64,000 nucleotides of DNA. It comes from CAVTWD01 sp963738325 (GTDB lineage: Bacteria; Actinomycetota; Acidimicrobiia; Acidimicrobiales; Ilumatobacteraceae). Both the position numbers and the translations under genes were made by a program. The stretch is from contig CAVTWD010000001.1 in the NCBI GenBank assembly GCA_963738325.1, forward strand, positions 124,001 through 188,000. The letters run 5' to 3'. Shown piece after piece: positions 26,818 through 35,217 of this stretch. Positions within the stretch are counted from its first letter, which is position 1; the number at the start of each line of letters is the position of its first letter. The notes below the pieces were generated by a model that searched no databases, was not told where the DNA came from, and saw only the letters and a list, made by a program, of their open reading frames with translations.

Positions 26818-27462
26818 ATGACGTCACAGGTCTTCGTCCTCGCCTTCATCGCCGCGCTCTACCCGCTCGGCCTGCTCGCCATCACCGTCCTGCTCCACTC
26901 CGCCCGGCCCAAGGCCCTCGGCTCTGCATTCTTCGCGGGAGCGGCCGTGTGCCTGCTCAGCGTCGGCGTGCTCGTGCTCGTCGTGCTGCGCAACCTCGAC
27001 CTCGACAGCTCGAGCAGCTCGAACACCCGCAACGGCTTACGCCTCGGCGTCGGCATCGCTCTGGTCCTGCTCGGCCTGATCGTGGCCCGACGGCCGAAGC
27101 GACCGCAGCAGGACTCCAGCTGGAAGCGCCGGCTCGAGTCGCCGAAGCTGCGCAGCGTGTTCGTGGCGGGGGTGCTCCTCTACGGGCCGTCGGCGACCTA
27201 CGTCGCCGCCGTGGAGCAGCTGGGGACGACACAGGAGAGCGGGGCTGCCACCGCGCTCGCCCTGGTCCTGATCGTCGTCATCGTGCTGCTGACGGTCGAG
27301 CTCCCGCTCCTCGCCTACCTCGTCTGGCCGGAGCGAACGGCGGCGCGCATCGCCGTCATCGAGCACTGGCTCGACGAGCACGGGCAGGCCGTCTTCGCCG
27401 CGGTCCTCGTCATCCTCGGGGCCATCATCGCCGTGGAATCTCTCGTCGCCATCATCGACTGA
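26818..27462 (+). CDS. GAP/Sap-type multi-helix membrane protein
   Basis: 214-aa protein with about six predicted helices: LAFIAALYPLGLLAITVLLH, ALGSAFFAGAAVCLLSVGVL, GLRLGVGIALVLLGLIVARR, then VFVAGVLLYGPSATYVAAVE, ALALVLIVVIVLLTVELPLL and a last helix AVFAAVLVILGAIIAVESLV. The arrangement and the RRPKRP loop after helix three resemble the actinobacterial GAP family (related to sulfolipid-addressing proteins) of possible exporters. Assignment is by pattern only. Start ATG 26818; stands between the FGE gene and the next membrane protein, same direction. Confidence 0.65.
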   Translation: MTSQVFVLAFIAALYPLGLLAITVLLHSARPKALGSAFFAGAAVCLLSVGVLVLVVLRNLDLDSSSSSNTRNGLRLGVGIALVLLGLIVARRPKRPQQDSSWKRRLESPKLRSVFVAGVLLYGPSATYVAAVEQLGTTQESGAATALALVLIVVIVLLTVELPLLAYLVWPERTAARIAVIEHWLDEHGQAVFAAVLVILGAIIAVESLVAIID

Positions 27463-27566
27463 GGGCCGTCCATGAGCGAGCGGCGGCCGCCGTCTTGCAG
27501 CGATCCGAGGCATTCACCCCGCAACGGGTGAGGCGTACTCACCCAGGCGGCGCCCAGGCTGGCGTG

Positions 27567-28952
27567 GTGAACGGCGAACCGGTCACCGAGACGGACGAAA
27601 CGGCCCCCACCAGCGCGGCGACTGGCGATTCCGCGCGGCCGCGCCGGCGCCGACGCGCGCTCGTGATCGGCCTCATCATCTTCACCGCGATCCTCATGCT
27701 GGCTACTGCGCTCGGCACCTGGGTGCGCCGCCAGACACTGGACACTGACACGTGGGTGGCCACGAGCACCCGGGTGCTCGATGACCCGACGGTCCGCACG
27801 GCGCTGTCTCAGTTCCTGGTCAACCAGCTGTACCAGTCGGTGGACGTCGGCGCGCAGCTGCAGGCCAAGCTGCCGCCCGATCTCCAAGGCCTCGCAGGAC
27901 CGCTGGCCGGAGCCCTCCGGGAGCCGGCGACCCAAGCGGTCGACTACCTCCTCGGCACGTCGCAGTTCCGGACGGTATGGGAGGAGATCAATCGACGGGC
28001 CCATGCCACCGTCGTCCGCATCCTCGAGAACAAGACCCGGGCCGGGCTCTCGACCGCCAACGGGAACGTGACGCTCGACGTGAGCCAGTTGCTGCATCAG
28101 CTCGGCACCCAGCTCGGGTTGCCGAGCGGGGTGCTCGACAAGATCCCGGCGAGCGCGGGCCAGCTGACGATCGCGAAGTCCGACCAGCTGCAAGCGGCGC
28201 AGAAGGCCGTGGAGGTCCTCAAGTTCCTCACGGTCTTCCTCTTCCTCGCCGTCTTCGCCCTCTTCGCGTTGGCGGTGTACCTCGCGGAGGGCTGGCGCCG
28301 AGTCGCCCTGCGGGACGTCGCCATCGCCATCATCGTCGTCGGGCTGGTCCTGGCCATCGTCCAGCGCGTGGTCGGCAACTACATCGTCAACTCGGTGGTG
28401 TCGCAACCGGCGAACCGACCACCGGTGCGCGCCATCTGGCTCATCGGCACCGAGCTGCTCCGCGACATGTCCCGCAACATCGCGGCCGTGGGCATCGCCA
28501 TCCTGCTCTACGCGATCCTGACCGGACCGAGCCGCGCTGCGGTGCGCGTGCGGCATTTCATCGCTCCCGCCCTGGTCGGGCGCCCGGTCATCCTCTGGGT
28601 GGGCGCCGCCGTCGTCTTCCTCCTGCTCGTGCTCTGGGGGCCGCTCCCCGTCCTCGAGACCTGGTACGGCTTCCTCGTCGGCGCTGTGTTCTTCGCCCTC
28701 GGCGTCGAGATGCTGCGGCGCAAGTGCGTGCAGGACCTCGCCGCCGAGCCACCGCGAGAGGCGCCCACCCCTCGCTCACCGTGGCGCTGGCGTCCGAGCT
28801 CGACGGACCCCGGGACGGCGGGGGTGGCACGCACCGACGTCGATCAACTCGAGCGTCTCCAGCAGCTGCACGTCTCGGGTGCCCTCACGGACGAGGAGTT
28901 CGAGGCGGCCAAGCGCTCGGCGCTCGGTCTCGCGACGGGAGCGGGCGCGTAA
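27567..28952 (+). CDS. Large membrane protein with C-terminal SHOCT domain
   Basis: 461-aa protein. A basic N-terminus precedes helix 1 (ALVIGLIIFTAILMLATALG); then an extracytoplasmic region of about 170 residues (DTDTWVATSTRVLDDPTVRT; LLHQLGTQLGLPSGVLDKIP). At least four helices follow (FLTVFLFLAVFALFALAVYL, VAIAIIVVGLVLAIVQRVVG, IAAVGIAILLYAILTGPSRA, ILWVGAAVVFLLLVLWGPLP). The C-terminus carries a SHOCT motif (VDQLERLQQLHVSGALTDEE). Start GTG 27567 (GTG 27564 is also possible). Homologous-looking proteins are common in Actinomycetota, function unknown. This is the second SHOCT protein within 7 kb. Confidence 0.8.
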   Translation: MNGEPVTETDETAPTSAATGDSARPRRRRRALVIGLIIFTAILMLATALGTWVRRQTLDTDTWVATSTRVLDDPTVRTALSQFLVNQLYQSVDVGAQLQAKLPPDLQGLAGPLAGALREPATQAVDYLLGTSQFRTVWEEINRRAHATVVRILENKTRAGLSTANGNVTLDVSQLLHQLGTQLGLPSGVLDKIPASAGQLTIAKSDQLQAAQKAVEVLKFLTVFLFLAVFALFALAVYLAEGWRRVALRDVAIAIIVVGLVLAIVQRVVGNYIVNSVVSQPANRPPVRAIWLIGTELLRDMSRNIAAVGIAILLYAILTGPSRAAVRVRHFIAPALVGRPVILWVGAAVVFLLLVLWGPLPVLETWYGFLVGAVFFALGVEMLRRKCVQDLAAEPPREAPTPRSPWRWRPSSTDPGTAGVARTDVDQLERLQQLHVSGALTDEEFEAAKRSALGLATGAGA

Positions 28953-29033
28953 CCATCGGGCTCTCGTGCACGCTCACCTCGTCCCTGACGCGGCTCGCAT
29001 CGCTCGCGGGGGCCGTCTAGCCTGCGACACTCC

Positions 29034-29129
29034 ATGGGTTCGCTCATCAAGAAGCGCCGCAAGCGGATGCGCAAGAAGAAGCACAAGAAGATGCTGCGCC
29101 GCACGCGCTTCCAACGCCGCAACAAGTAG
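29034..29129 (+). CDS. Small ribosomal subunit protein bS22 (AURKAIP1/COX24-like)
   Basis: A 31-residue, extremely basic protein: MGSLIKKRRKRMRKKKHKKM then LRRTRFQRRNK and TAG. This matches the short actinobacterial ribosomal protein bS22, which binds 16S rRNA near the decoding centre. Size, MGS(V/L)(I/V)KKRRKRM start and KKH-LLR-TR-QRR pattern fit closely. It is easily missed because of its size. It lies 81 nt after the SHOCT membrane protein and ends 39 nt before the convergent ispE stop. Good marker that the host is an actinomycete. Confidence 0.9.
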   Translation: MGSLIKKRRKRMRKKKHKKMLRRTRFQRRNK

Positions 29130-29168
29130 CTCGCCCGCCCTCTCGACGGGTTGCCACCGGCCGCTCCG

Positions 29169-29906
29169 TCAGGGGCGGTCGGTCCGCGTCACGACGACGG
29201 TGGCTGGTTGCAGCGCGTTTTCGAGACCGTCCACCGCCCCTTCCACGAACCAGGTCGAGCCGCTGCCGGCGAGCACGGGCGCCCTTCCTGCGGCCTCCCG
29301 GATGCGATCCCGCCAACGGGCGAGGTCCGGCGCGACGGCCAGCGCGGCCGGTTCGAGATCGTTCAAGCCCTCGCTGCGGGGCCCGCCGAGATCGTCCCAC
29401 GCGCGGTAGACGGCCACCGTCGACACCGGCCGTGGTGGGATCACGAGGGTGATGTCGCGGTCCTCCCATGGGAGCGGTTCGACCTCTTCGCCGATGCCGC
29501 GCACCAGGGCGCGGCCACCCACGAGGCAGAAGGGCACGTCGGCCCCGAGCGACGCGGCGAGATCGAGATCGTCGTTCCCTGCCCACCGCAGCACGGCCGC
29601 CGCGTCGGCCGAGCCCCCACCGAGGCCCGCGCCGGCAGGGATGTGCTTGTCGACGTGCACGAGCGCCCGGCGGCCGAGGGCGACGAGGGCGCGGCGAACA
29701 AGGTTCGTGTCATCCGTCGGAACGCCATCGGCGGCCGGGCCCGACACGCGCAAGCCTTCGCCATCGGAGATGGTCACGTCGTCGTGGAACGCCAACGTGA
29801 CCATCTCGGCTTCGAGCAGGTGGTAGCCGTCGCCGCGGCGCCCGACCACGCGGAACGAGCGGGTGAGCTTGGCGCGCGCGGTCAGGCGCCCGGGCGGTGG
29901 ATTCAC
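29169..29906 (-). CDS. ispE: 4-diphosphocytidyl-2-C-methyl-D-erythritol kinase
   Basis: GHMP kinase of the MEP isoprenoid pathway that phosphorylates CDP-ME at the 2-OH. 245 aa, shorter than the usual 280-300. Motifs: substrate-binding Lys in ARAKLTRSFRVVGRRGDGYH, LLEAEMVTLAFHD, ATP-binding PAGAGLGGGSADAAAVLRWA (about 92-111), catalytic Asp in SLGADVPFCLVGG, and C-terminal VLAGSGSTWFVEGA. The usual KxN near the start is KLT here. Start GTG 29906 overlaps the ksgA stop as GTGA, giving ksgA-ispE coupling, the common actinobacterial order. Confidence 0.9.
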   Translation of the reverse strand: MNPPPGRLTARAKLTRSFRVVGRRGDGYHLLEAEMVTLAFHDDVTISDGEGLRVSGPAADGVPTDDTNLVRRALVALGRRALVHVDKHIPAGAGLGGGSADAAAVLRWAGNDDLDLAASLGADVPFCLVGGRALVRGIGEEVEPLPWEDRDITLVIPPRPVSTVAVYRAWDDLGGPRSEGLNDLEPAALAVAPDLARWRDRIREAAGRAPVLAGSGSTWFVEGAVDGLENALQPATVVVTRTDRP

Positions 29907-30727
29907 CCTGCGTCGACGGCCCGGGTGAGGGCTACCCAGTCCTCCACGGCGAGCTCTTCGGCACGCGCCTCGGGTCGCAGTCCCGCCGCGGCGAAGGCCT
30001 CTGGGCGCACCAGCCCGGCCAGCGATCGGCGCAGCATCTTCCGGCGCTGGCCGAACCCCGCGCGCACCAAGGTGAAGAGCGCGTCCCGGTCGACGTCGGG
30101 TGGGATCGCCGGTTCGGCGAGACGAGTGACGGCCACCAGCGCGGACTCCACCTTCGGGCGGGGAAGGAACACCGTCGGCGGCACGCGCCCGACGGCCGCG
30201 GCCACGGCCCACGAAGCCACCTTCACGCTGACGGCGCCGTAGGCCGCCGAGCCGGGCCCCGCCGTCAACCGATCGGCGACCTCGCGTTGCACCATGACGA
30301 GCATCCGCCTGATGGCGGGCACCTCGTCGAGCAGATCGGCCACGAGCGGGGTGGCGAGGTTGTAGGGCAGGTTGGCCACGAGCGTCCACGACTCGTGCCC
30401 GGCCAGCACCTGCGCCCAGTCGAGCGTCCGGGCGTCGCCCTCCACCACGTCGACACCGAGGCGCGACACCCGCTCGCGCAGCACCGCGGCGAGGCCGGTG
30501 TCCACCTCGACGGCGCGCACGAAGGCGCCGGTCTCCGCCAGCGCTTCTGTCAGCGAGCCGAGGCCCGCGCCGATCTCGACGACGGCGTCGGCGGGCCCGA
30601 CGCCGGCCAGCCGGGCGATGCGTCGCACCGTGTTCGGGTCGACGACGAAGTTCTGGCCCAGAGCTCGCCGAGGCGCGAGGCCGTGCCGATCGAGCAGCTC
30701 GCCGGCCTGGCGGCGCGACAGCGTCAC
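29903..30727 (-). CDS. ksgA: 16S rRNA dimethyladenosine transferase
   Basis: Rossmann methyltransferase (274 aa) that dimethylates A1518 and A1519 of 16S rRNA during 30S maturation. Motifs: RRALGQNFVVDPNTVRRIA, SAM site VVEIGAGLGSLTEALAETG (about 50-68), VVEGDARTLDW, catalytic LVANLPYNLATPLVADLL, and VFLPRPKVESALVAVTRL. Start GTG 30727 overlaps the stop of the DPBB protein gene; its own stop overlaps the ispE start. The chain 31280-29169 thus looks like one coupled transcript. Confidence 0.95.
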   Translation of the reverse strand: MTLSRRQAGELLDRHGLAPRRALGQNFVVDPNTVRRIARLAGVGPADAVVEIGAGLGSLTEALAETGAFVRAVEVDTGLAAVLRERVSRLGVDVVEGDARTLDWAQVLAGHESWTLVANLPYNLATPLVADLLDEVPAIRRMLVMVQREVADRLTAGPGSAAYGAVSVKVASWAVAAAVGRVPPTVFLPRPKVESALVAVTRLAEPAIPPDVDRDALFTLVRAGFGQRRKMLRRSLAGLVRPEAFAAAGLRPEARAEELAVEDWVALTRAVDAG

Positions 30728-31280
30728 CAGTCGATGGTGACAGGGATCGGTGAGTCCAGGGGGTCGGCCAGGGCGAGGAAGGCGCTGGCGTCGATGGCGA
30801 TGAGCTCGCCCTGGGCCGGTGGATCGTTGCTCACCACGACACACCGCAGCTCGTGGCCGTTGTCGACGTCGGTGACCTTCACCTCGGTGCCGACGGGCAG
30901 CACCGGGGTGGCGCAGGCCGCCCTGGTGCGGGGTCCGGTGGAGAAGCGGCGGTAGACGGCCGTGCCCGTGGCGGTGCTCGGGGAGGTCGACGCGGGGACG
31001 GCGATGTCGAGCACGGGCGGCTGCGTGGGCACGGGGGCGAGGGGCAGCTGGCTGCGTTGCTCGGGCACCGGGGTGCGCGCCGGGTTCGACGACGCCGCGT
31101 TGCGCAGCGAGTGGGCCAGGTCGGCGCCGCCCGGAACGGCGGCCACCGGAGCGTCGTTCGACCGCCGCGCCACCAGCCCGTGGACGAGCACGGGCAGAGC
31201 AACCACCGTGGCCACGGTCGCCACGGCGATGCGGACTCGGTCTGTTCCTTCGAGCCTCAGAGGGGCCGTCCCTGATTCAC
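30724..31280 (-). CDS. Membrane-anchored DPBB / RlpA-like protein (5' frameshift)
   Basis: Secreted or anchored protein, about 185 aa after correction. An N-terminal hydrophobic segment (IAVATVATVVALPVLVHGLV) is followed by a Pro-rich linker, then a double-psi beta-barrel: GTAVYRRFSTGPRTRAACAT, PVLPVGTEVKVTDVDNGHEL, CVVVSNDPPAQGELIAIDAS. This resembles RlpA and the catalytic barrel of resuscitation-promoting-type and lytic transglycosylase proteins; the RlpA-type catalytic Asp pattern (DLS) is here IDAS. No start codon is found in this frame near the signal; GTG 31280 (VNQGRPL) joins it if one base is added near 31262. In actinobacteria an rpf gene often lies here before ksgA. Confidence 0.7.
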
Positions 31281-31331
31281 GCGGTAGGGCGCGACGAGCA
31301 GAGGTGGCTCCGCCCGCTGCGAGCGATGAAG

Positions 31332-32084
31332 CTAGGTCGGCGGTACCCGGAACGCAACCCGAGTGTTGCTGAGCGTGGCCGACGCGACCGCCTCTGTGGT
31401 CGTTTCGCGGAGCCTGGCCAGTGCCTCGCCGACCAGCGCGACGTACGCCGGCTGGTTGCGGCGGCCGCGGTGGGGCACCGGGGTCAGGTAGGGGCTGTCC
31501 GTCTCGACGAGGAGCCGGTCCGAGGGGCAGAGCCGGGCCGCGGCGTGCACGTCGGTGGCCTTCGGGAACGTGACGATGCCCGAGAACGACAGCCGCGCCC
31601 CGATCGCGAGGCAGCGTTCGGCCTCCTCCGGGCCGCCCGTGAAGCAATGGAAGATGGTGCGGGCGGGCGGGCTCTCGGTGGCGAGGATGGCGAAGGTGTC
31701 CGCCCAGGCTTCGCGGGTGTGGATGACGAGGGCGAGGTCACGCTCATGAGCCAGGCCGACCTGGGCGGCGAAGACGGCCCGCTGCACGTCACGGGGGGAG
31801 TGGTCGTAGTGGTAGTCGAGGCCGGCCTCGCCCACCGCCAGGACCCGCTCGTCGTCGAGCAGCTCGACGAGGCCGTCCACCCCTTGGGACGCCTCGTGCG
31901 GGTGGACGCCGACCGTGGCCCAGACGTCGGGGTGGCGGGTGGCGAGCTCGATGGCGGCGGCCGACGTCGTCGCGTCCGTGCCCACGGTCACGAACAGCTC
32001 CACCCCGGCACCCCGGGCCTCGGCGAGGACGGTGGCCGCGGCCGGGTCGCCGTCGAGGTGGCAGTGGCTGTCGGCCCAGGTCAC
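31332..32084 (-). CDS. tatD: TatD-family metal-dependent DNase
   Basis: 250-aa TIM-barrel hydrolase with 3'-5' exonuclease or deoxyribonuclease activity in studied members. Metal ligands: WADSHCHLDG (HxH), VGEAGLDYHYDHSPRDVQ (Glu), LVIHTREA (His), IFHCFTGGPEEAE (His) and LLVETDSPYLTPVPHRGRRN (Asp). Start GTG 32084 overlaps the metG stop (GTGA). The order metG-tatD-(rpf)-ksgA-ispE is the classic actinobacterial arrangement. Confidence 0.93.
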   Translation of the reverse strand: MTWADSHCHLDGDPAAATVLAEARGAGVELFVTVGTDATTSAAAIELATRHPDVWATVGVHPHEASQGVDGLVELLDDERVLAVGEAGLDYHYDHSPRDVQRAVFAAQVGLAHERDLALVIHTREAWADTFAILATESPPARTIFHCFTGGPEEAERCLAIGARLSFSGIVTFPKATDVHAAARLCPSDRLLVETDSPYLTPVPHRGRRNQPAYVALVGEALARLRETTTEAVASATLSNTRVAFRVPPT

Positions 32085-33589
32085 GCCCCGGACGGATCCT
32101 GCTTGCGGGGGAACAGCGGCGTTCCCTTGACCACGGCCGTCCCCCCGGGGTACCCGCCCCAGCGGGCGGCGGCGGGAAGGCGTTGCTCGGCGACGGCTCC
32201 GCTGAGCCCGAGGCGCTCCCAGATGATCTGCGCCGCCTCCGGGATGGCGGGCGACGCCAGCAGGGCGACGATGCGCAGCGCCTCGAGGGCGTCGCCCAGC
32301 ACTCCGTCGACGCCCGGCCCGGGCGGCGCCTTCCAGGGTTCGGTGGCCTCGAGGAGGGCGTTGGTGGCCCGGATGAGGCGCCAGGTGGCGGCCAGCGCCT
32401 CGGCTGGCTGCACCGCGTCCCAGGCGGCGGCCGCCTCCTGGTAGGCGGTCGCGGCGTCGGCGGAGAGCGGGCTGTCGGGGCGCGGGCGCGGGCCCGTGCC
32501 GCCACATTTGCGCGCCACGACCGTCGCCACGCGCGACAGCAGGTTGCCCAGGTTGTTGGCGAGATCCGCGTTGTAGCGGGCCACCATGCCCTCGTAGGAG
32601 AAGTCGCCGTCGGCGCCGAAGGTCAGGTCGGCCAGGAAGTGGTAGCGGAACCCGTCGACACCGAAGTCGGCGACCAAGTCGCCCGGCGCGATCTGGTTGA
32701 GGCTCGTCTTCGACATCTTCTCGCCGCCGACGAGCAGGAACCCGTGGACATACACCTGCGCGGGCGGCGCGAGCCCGGCCGAGAGCAGCATCGCCGGCCA
32801 GTACACGCAATGGAAGCGGAGGATGTCCTTGCCGATCATGTGCCGGCCCGGCCACCAGGCCTCGAAGCGTGCCGGATCGCGGCCGTAGCCGACCGCGGTG
32901 ATGTAGTTGGTGAGGGCGTCGAACCAGACGTACGTGACGTGACGATCGTCCCAGGGGATGGGGATGCCCCAGTCCAGGGAGGTGCGGCTGATCGAGAAAT
33001 CCTGAAGCCCGGAACGGATGAAGCCCAGGGCCTCATTTCGCTTGGCCTCCGGGCGTACGAAATCTGGATGCTGCTCGTACCATTCGAGGAGGCGGCCTTC
33101 GTAGCGGGAGAGCTTGAAGAAGTAGTTCTGCTCCTCCAGCTCGATGACGCTGCGACCGTGGGCCGTGTAGGCCTCGACCTGGTCGGCGGCGATGTACTCC
33201 TCGTCGGCGACGGAGTAGAACCCGCGATAGGTGCCGAGCTCGATGTCGCCCTTCTCGTAGCAGGCCCGGAGGAGCTGCTCGACCGCGCCGTAGTGGCGCG
33301 GTTCGGTGGTGCGGATGAAGTCGTCGTTCGTGATGTCGAGGAGCTTCCACGCGTCCCGGAAGCGCTCGACGGTCTGGTCGGCCCACTCACGCGGCGGCAC
33401 GTCGTTGGCTTCCGCGGCGCGTTGGACCTTGAGGCCGTGCTCGTCGGTGCCAGTGAGGAACCACACCTCGTCACCGATGAGGCGGTGCCAGCGAGCCACC
33501 GCGTCGGCCGTCACCGTCGTGTACGTGTGCCCGATGTGCGGCGCGTCGTTCACGTAGTAGATCGGCGTGGTGAGGTAGAAGCGGCTCAC
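32081..33589 (-). CDS. metG: Methionyl-tRNA synthetase
   Basis: Charges tRNA-Met with methionine; class Ia synthetase, 502 aa. Signatures: FYLTTPIYYVNDAPHIGHTY with the HIGH motif, FLTGTDEHGLKVQRAA, YVWFDALTNYITAVGYGRD, IGKDILRFHCVYWPAML and HGFLLVGGEKMSKTSLNQI with KMSKT in place of KMSKS. The Cys-rich zinc knuckle loop of longer forms is absent, matching the short MetG type. No C-terminal dimerisation/tRNA-binding EMAPII-like domain. Start ATG 33589. Head of the coupled metG-tatD unit. Confidence 0.95.
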   Translation of the reverse strand: MSRFYLTTPIYYVNDAPHIGHTYTTVTADAVARWHRLIGDEVWFLTGTDEHGLKVQRAAEANDVPPREWADQTVERFRDAWKLLDITNDDFIRTTEPRHYGAVEQLLRACYEKGDIELGTYRGFYSVADEEYIAADQVEAYTAHGRSVIELEEQNYFFKLSRYEGRLLEWYEQHPDFVRPEAKRNEALGFIRSGLQDFSISRTSLDWGIPIPWDDRHVTYVWFDALTNYITAVGYGRDPARFEAWWPGRHMIGKDILRFHCVYWPAMLLSAGLAPPAQVYVHGFLLVGGEKMSKTSLNQIAPGDLVADFGVDGFRYHFLADLTFGADGDFSYEGMVARYNADLANNLGNLLSRVATVVARKCGGTGPRPRPDSPLSADAATAYQEAAAAWDAVQPAEALAATWRLIRATNALLEATEPWKAPPGPGVDGVLGDALEALRIVALLASPAIPEAAQIIWERLGLSGAVAEQRLPAAARWGGYPGGTAVVKGTPLFPRKQDPSGA

Positions 33590-33648
33590 GGCCGCAGGCT
33601 ACCGGCGCGCCGGTGGCGCTCCCGGCGGCATTACGGGCGGGCAAGCCA

Positions 33649-34443
33649 TCACGATGCCGCCCGCCGCTGCCCGAGGGCCACGCCACCGGCGAAGGCCCCC
33701 GCCGCCACCGCGGTCGCCCCGACGGCCGTCGTCACCCGCTTCACCACCCGCCGGGTCTTGCGCCTGAACAGCACGATGGGCCATCCCCGTTCGTGGGCCA
33801 CCCGGGCGAGGGCCTTGTCGGGGTTGACCGCCACCGGGTGGCCGACGGCCTCGAGCATGGGCAGATCGCTGGCGGAGTCGCTGTAGGCGTAGCACCGGCC
33901 GAGGTCGTAGCCCTCCCAGCCGGCCGCCTCCACGATGGCGTCGACCTTGCCCTGCCCGTAGCAGAAGGGTCCGGCCAGCCCGCCCGTGTACACGCCGTCG
34001 ACCACCTCGCTGACCGTGCCGATCCCGCCCGTCATGCCCAGCGCCTCGGCCAGCGGCCCGACCATCTCCTGCGGCGAGGCCGACACGATGAACGTCTCTC
34101 GCCCTGCCCGACGATGCATGTCGAGCAGCAGTCGCGCCTCGGGCCGGACCTTGTCGAGCAACCGCGGCAGCACGTCGGGGTTGAGGGCGACCAGGTCGGC
34201 CTGGCGGTTGCCGGCCACCGCGCCGAGGATCCGATCGCGCACCCTGTCGACCTTGGTGTCGCTCGCCCCGGTGAGGCGGAACGTGACCGCGCCGCTGCCG
34301 TCACGCAGCAGCCGCCGGCGCGTCATGAGCCCGCGGCGGCGGGCGGCCAGCGCGAACGCGAACGTGGACGAGCCGCTGATCAAGGTGCGGTCGAGGTCGA
34401 AGAAGGCGGCCCCGCCCCCCGGCACCGGCTGCCGGTCGCTCAT
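33649..34443 (-). CDS. HAD-superfamily IB phosphatase
   Basis: 264-aa SerB-like hydrolase. Motif I FFDLDRTLISGSSTFAFALA (nucleophile Asp in DLDRT, about residues 16-20), motif II TFIVSASPQEMVGPLAEALG, motif III/IV lysine KVDAIVEAAG and CYAYSDSASDLPMLEAVGHP. The C-terminus has a hydrophobic segment (VGATAVAAGAFAGGVALGQ) that may anchor it to the membrane. Subfamily IB members act on phosphoserine, lysophosphatidic acid or CMP-like substrates; substrate unknown. Start ATG 34443, two nt after the stop of the next gene upstream. Confidence 0.88.
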   Translation of the reverse strand: MSDRQPVPGGGAAFFDLDRTLISGSSTFAFALAARRRGLMTRRRLLRDGSGAVTFRLTGASDTKVDRVRDRILGAVAGNRQADLVALNPDVLPRLLDKVRPEARLLLDMHRRAGRETFIVSASPQEMVGPLAEALGMTGGIGTVSEVVDGVYTGGLAGPFCYGQGKVDAIVEAAGWEGYDLGRCYAYSDSASDLPMLEAVGHPVAVNPDKALARVAHERGWPIVLFRRKTRRVVKRVTTAVGATAVAAGAFAGGVALGQRRAAS

Positions 34444-34444
34444 G

Positions 34445-34711
34445 TCACCAACCCCGCACGACCGCTACGGATCGCGGCGGGACGGGGTGCCAGTGGAAGT
34501 GCACCCGGGCCGAGGGACTCCCGCCCTCGATCCACGGGTCGATGGCCTCGATCTCGACGTGCCGAGGTGGCTCGAACACGTCCCTCACACCGAGGGCAAC
34601 GGCGGCGGCCAACGCGACCGCGCCCCCGCCGGTGCGGGCGCGACCGACCGTCGTGTGCGGCGTGCGAGAGCCAGCACGATCGATGCGGGCCATGGTGTCG
34701 TCGTCGTACAC
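34445..34711 (-). CDS. Hypothetical protein, 88 aa
   Basis: Short protein with N-terminal VYDDDTMARIDRAGSRTPHT, a hydrophobic stretch GGGAVALAAAVALGVRDVFE and C-terminal HVEIEAIDPWIEGGSPSARV followed by HFHWHPVPPRSVAVVRGW. No recognised family. GTG 34711 is the only plausible start after an in-frame stop. Directly upstream of the HAD phosphatase gene, so probably co-transcribed; position and length favour a real gene, but similarity cannot be checked here. Confidence 0.55.
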   Translation of the reverse strand: MYDDDTMARIDRAGSRTPHTTVGRARTGGGAVALAAAVALGVRDVFEPPRHVEIEAIDPWIEGGSPSARVHFHWHPVPPRSVAVVRGW

Positions 34712-34797
34712 GTCGTCGAGCTCGATGCGTGCAAGCTACCGGCGGCGCGAGGGCGCGCTCGGGCAAGATGAGAGCGATGGTCAGGAGGAGGCGACTT

Positions 34798-35139
34798 GTG
34801 GACGACGCACTCGAACTGCTGGGCCGGTTCAACCAGGCCTGGAACGACCACGATCTGGATGCCGCCATGGCCCTGTGCACGGCCGACGTCGTGTTCGAGT
34901 CGACCGGGCCGGCTCCTGACGGCGCGCGCGCCGAAGGTCAGCTCGCCGTCAGGGAGGCCTGGACGGCGATCTTCTCGGACTCGCAGTCGCGCTTCGATCA
35001 GGAAGACGTCTTCCATGCCGGCGACCGGATCGCGGAGTGCTGGCGCTACTCGTGGGGTGGGGGCCACATCCGCGGTGTCGACGTGTTCACGATCCGCGAC
35101 GGGCTCGTCGCGGCCAAGCTCGCCTACGTCAAAGGCTGA
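34798..35139 (+). CDS. SnoaL/NTF2-like protein
   Basis: 113-aa protein with the cone-shaped NTF2-like pattern: LELLGRFNQAWNDHDLDAAM, ALCTADVVFESTGPAPDGAR, AVREAWTAIFSDSQSRFDQE, and GHIRGVDVFTIRDGLVAAKL. Members include ketosteroid isomerase-like enzymes and binding proteins; the substrate is unknown. GTG 34798 is chosen because a strong AGGAGG lies six nt upstream; ATG 34768 and 34777 in the same frame would overlap that site. Adjacent genes do not explain its role. Confidence 0.8.
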   Translation: MDDALELLGRFNQAWNDHDLDAAMALCTADVVFESTGPAPDGARAEGQLAVREAWTAIFSDSQSRFDQEDVFHAGDRIAECWRYSWGGGHIRGVDVFTIRDGLVAAKLAYVKG

Positions 35140-35217
35140 CCCAGCCGGCGCTCGCCCGGCCCGTCCCTCCCGCCCGCCCGTCGTACACTCCGCCCACCAA
35201 GCGGGAGAGGATCGACC

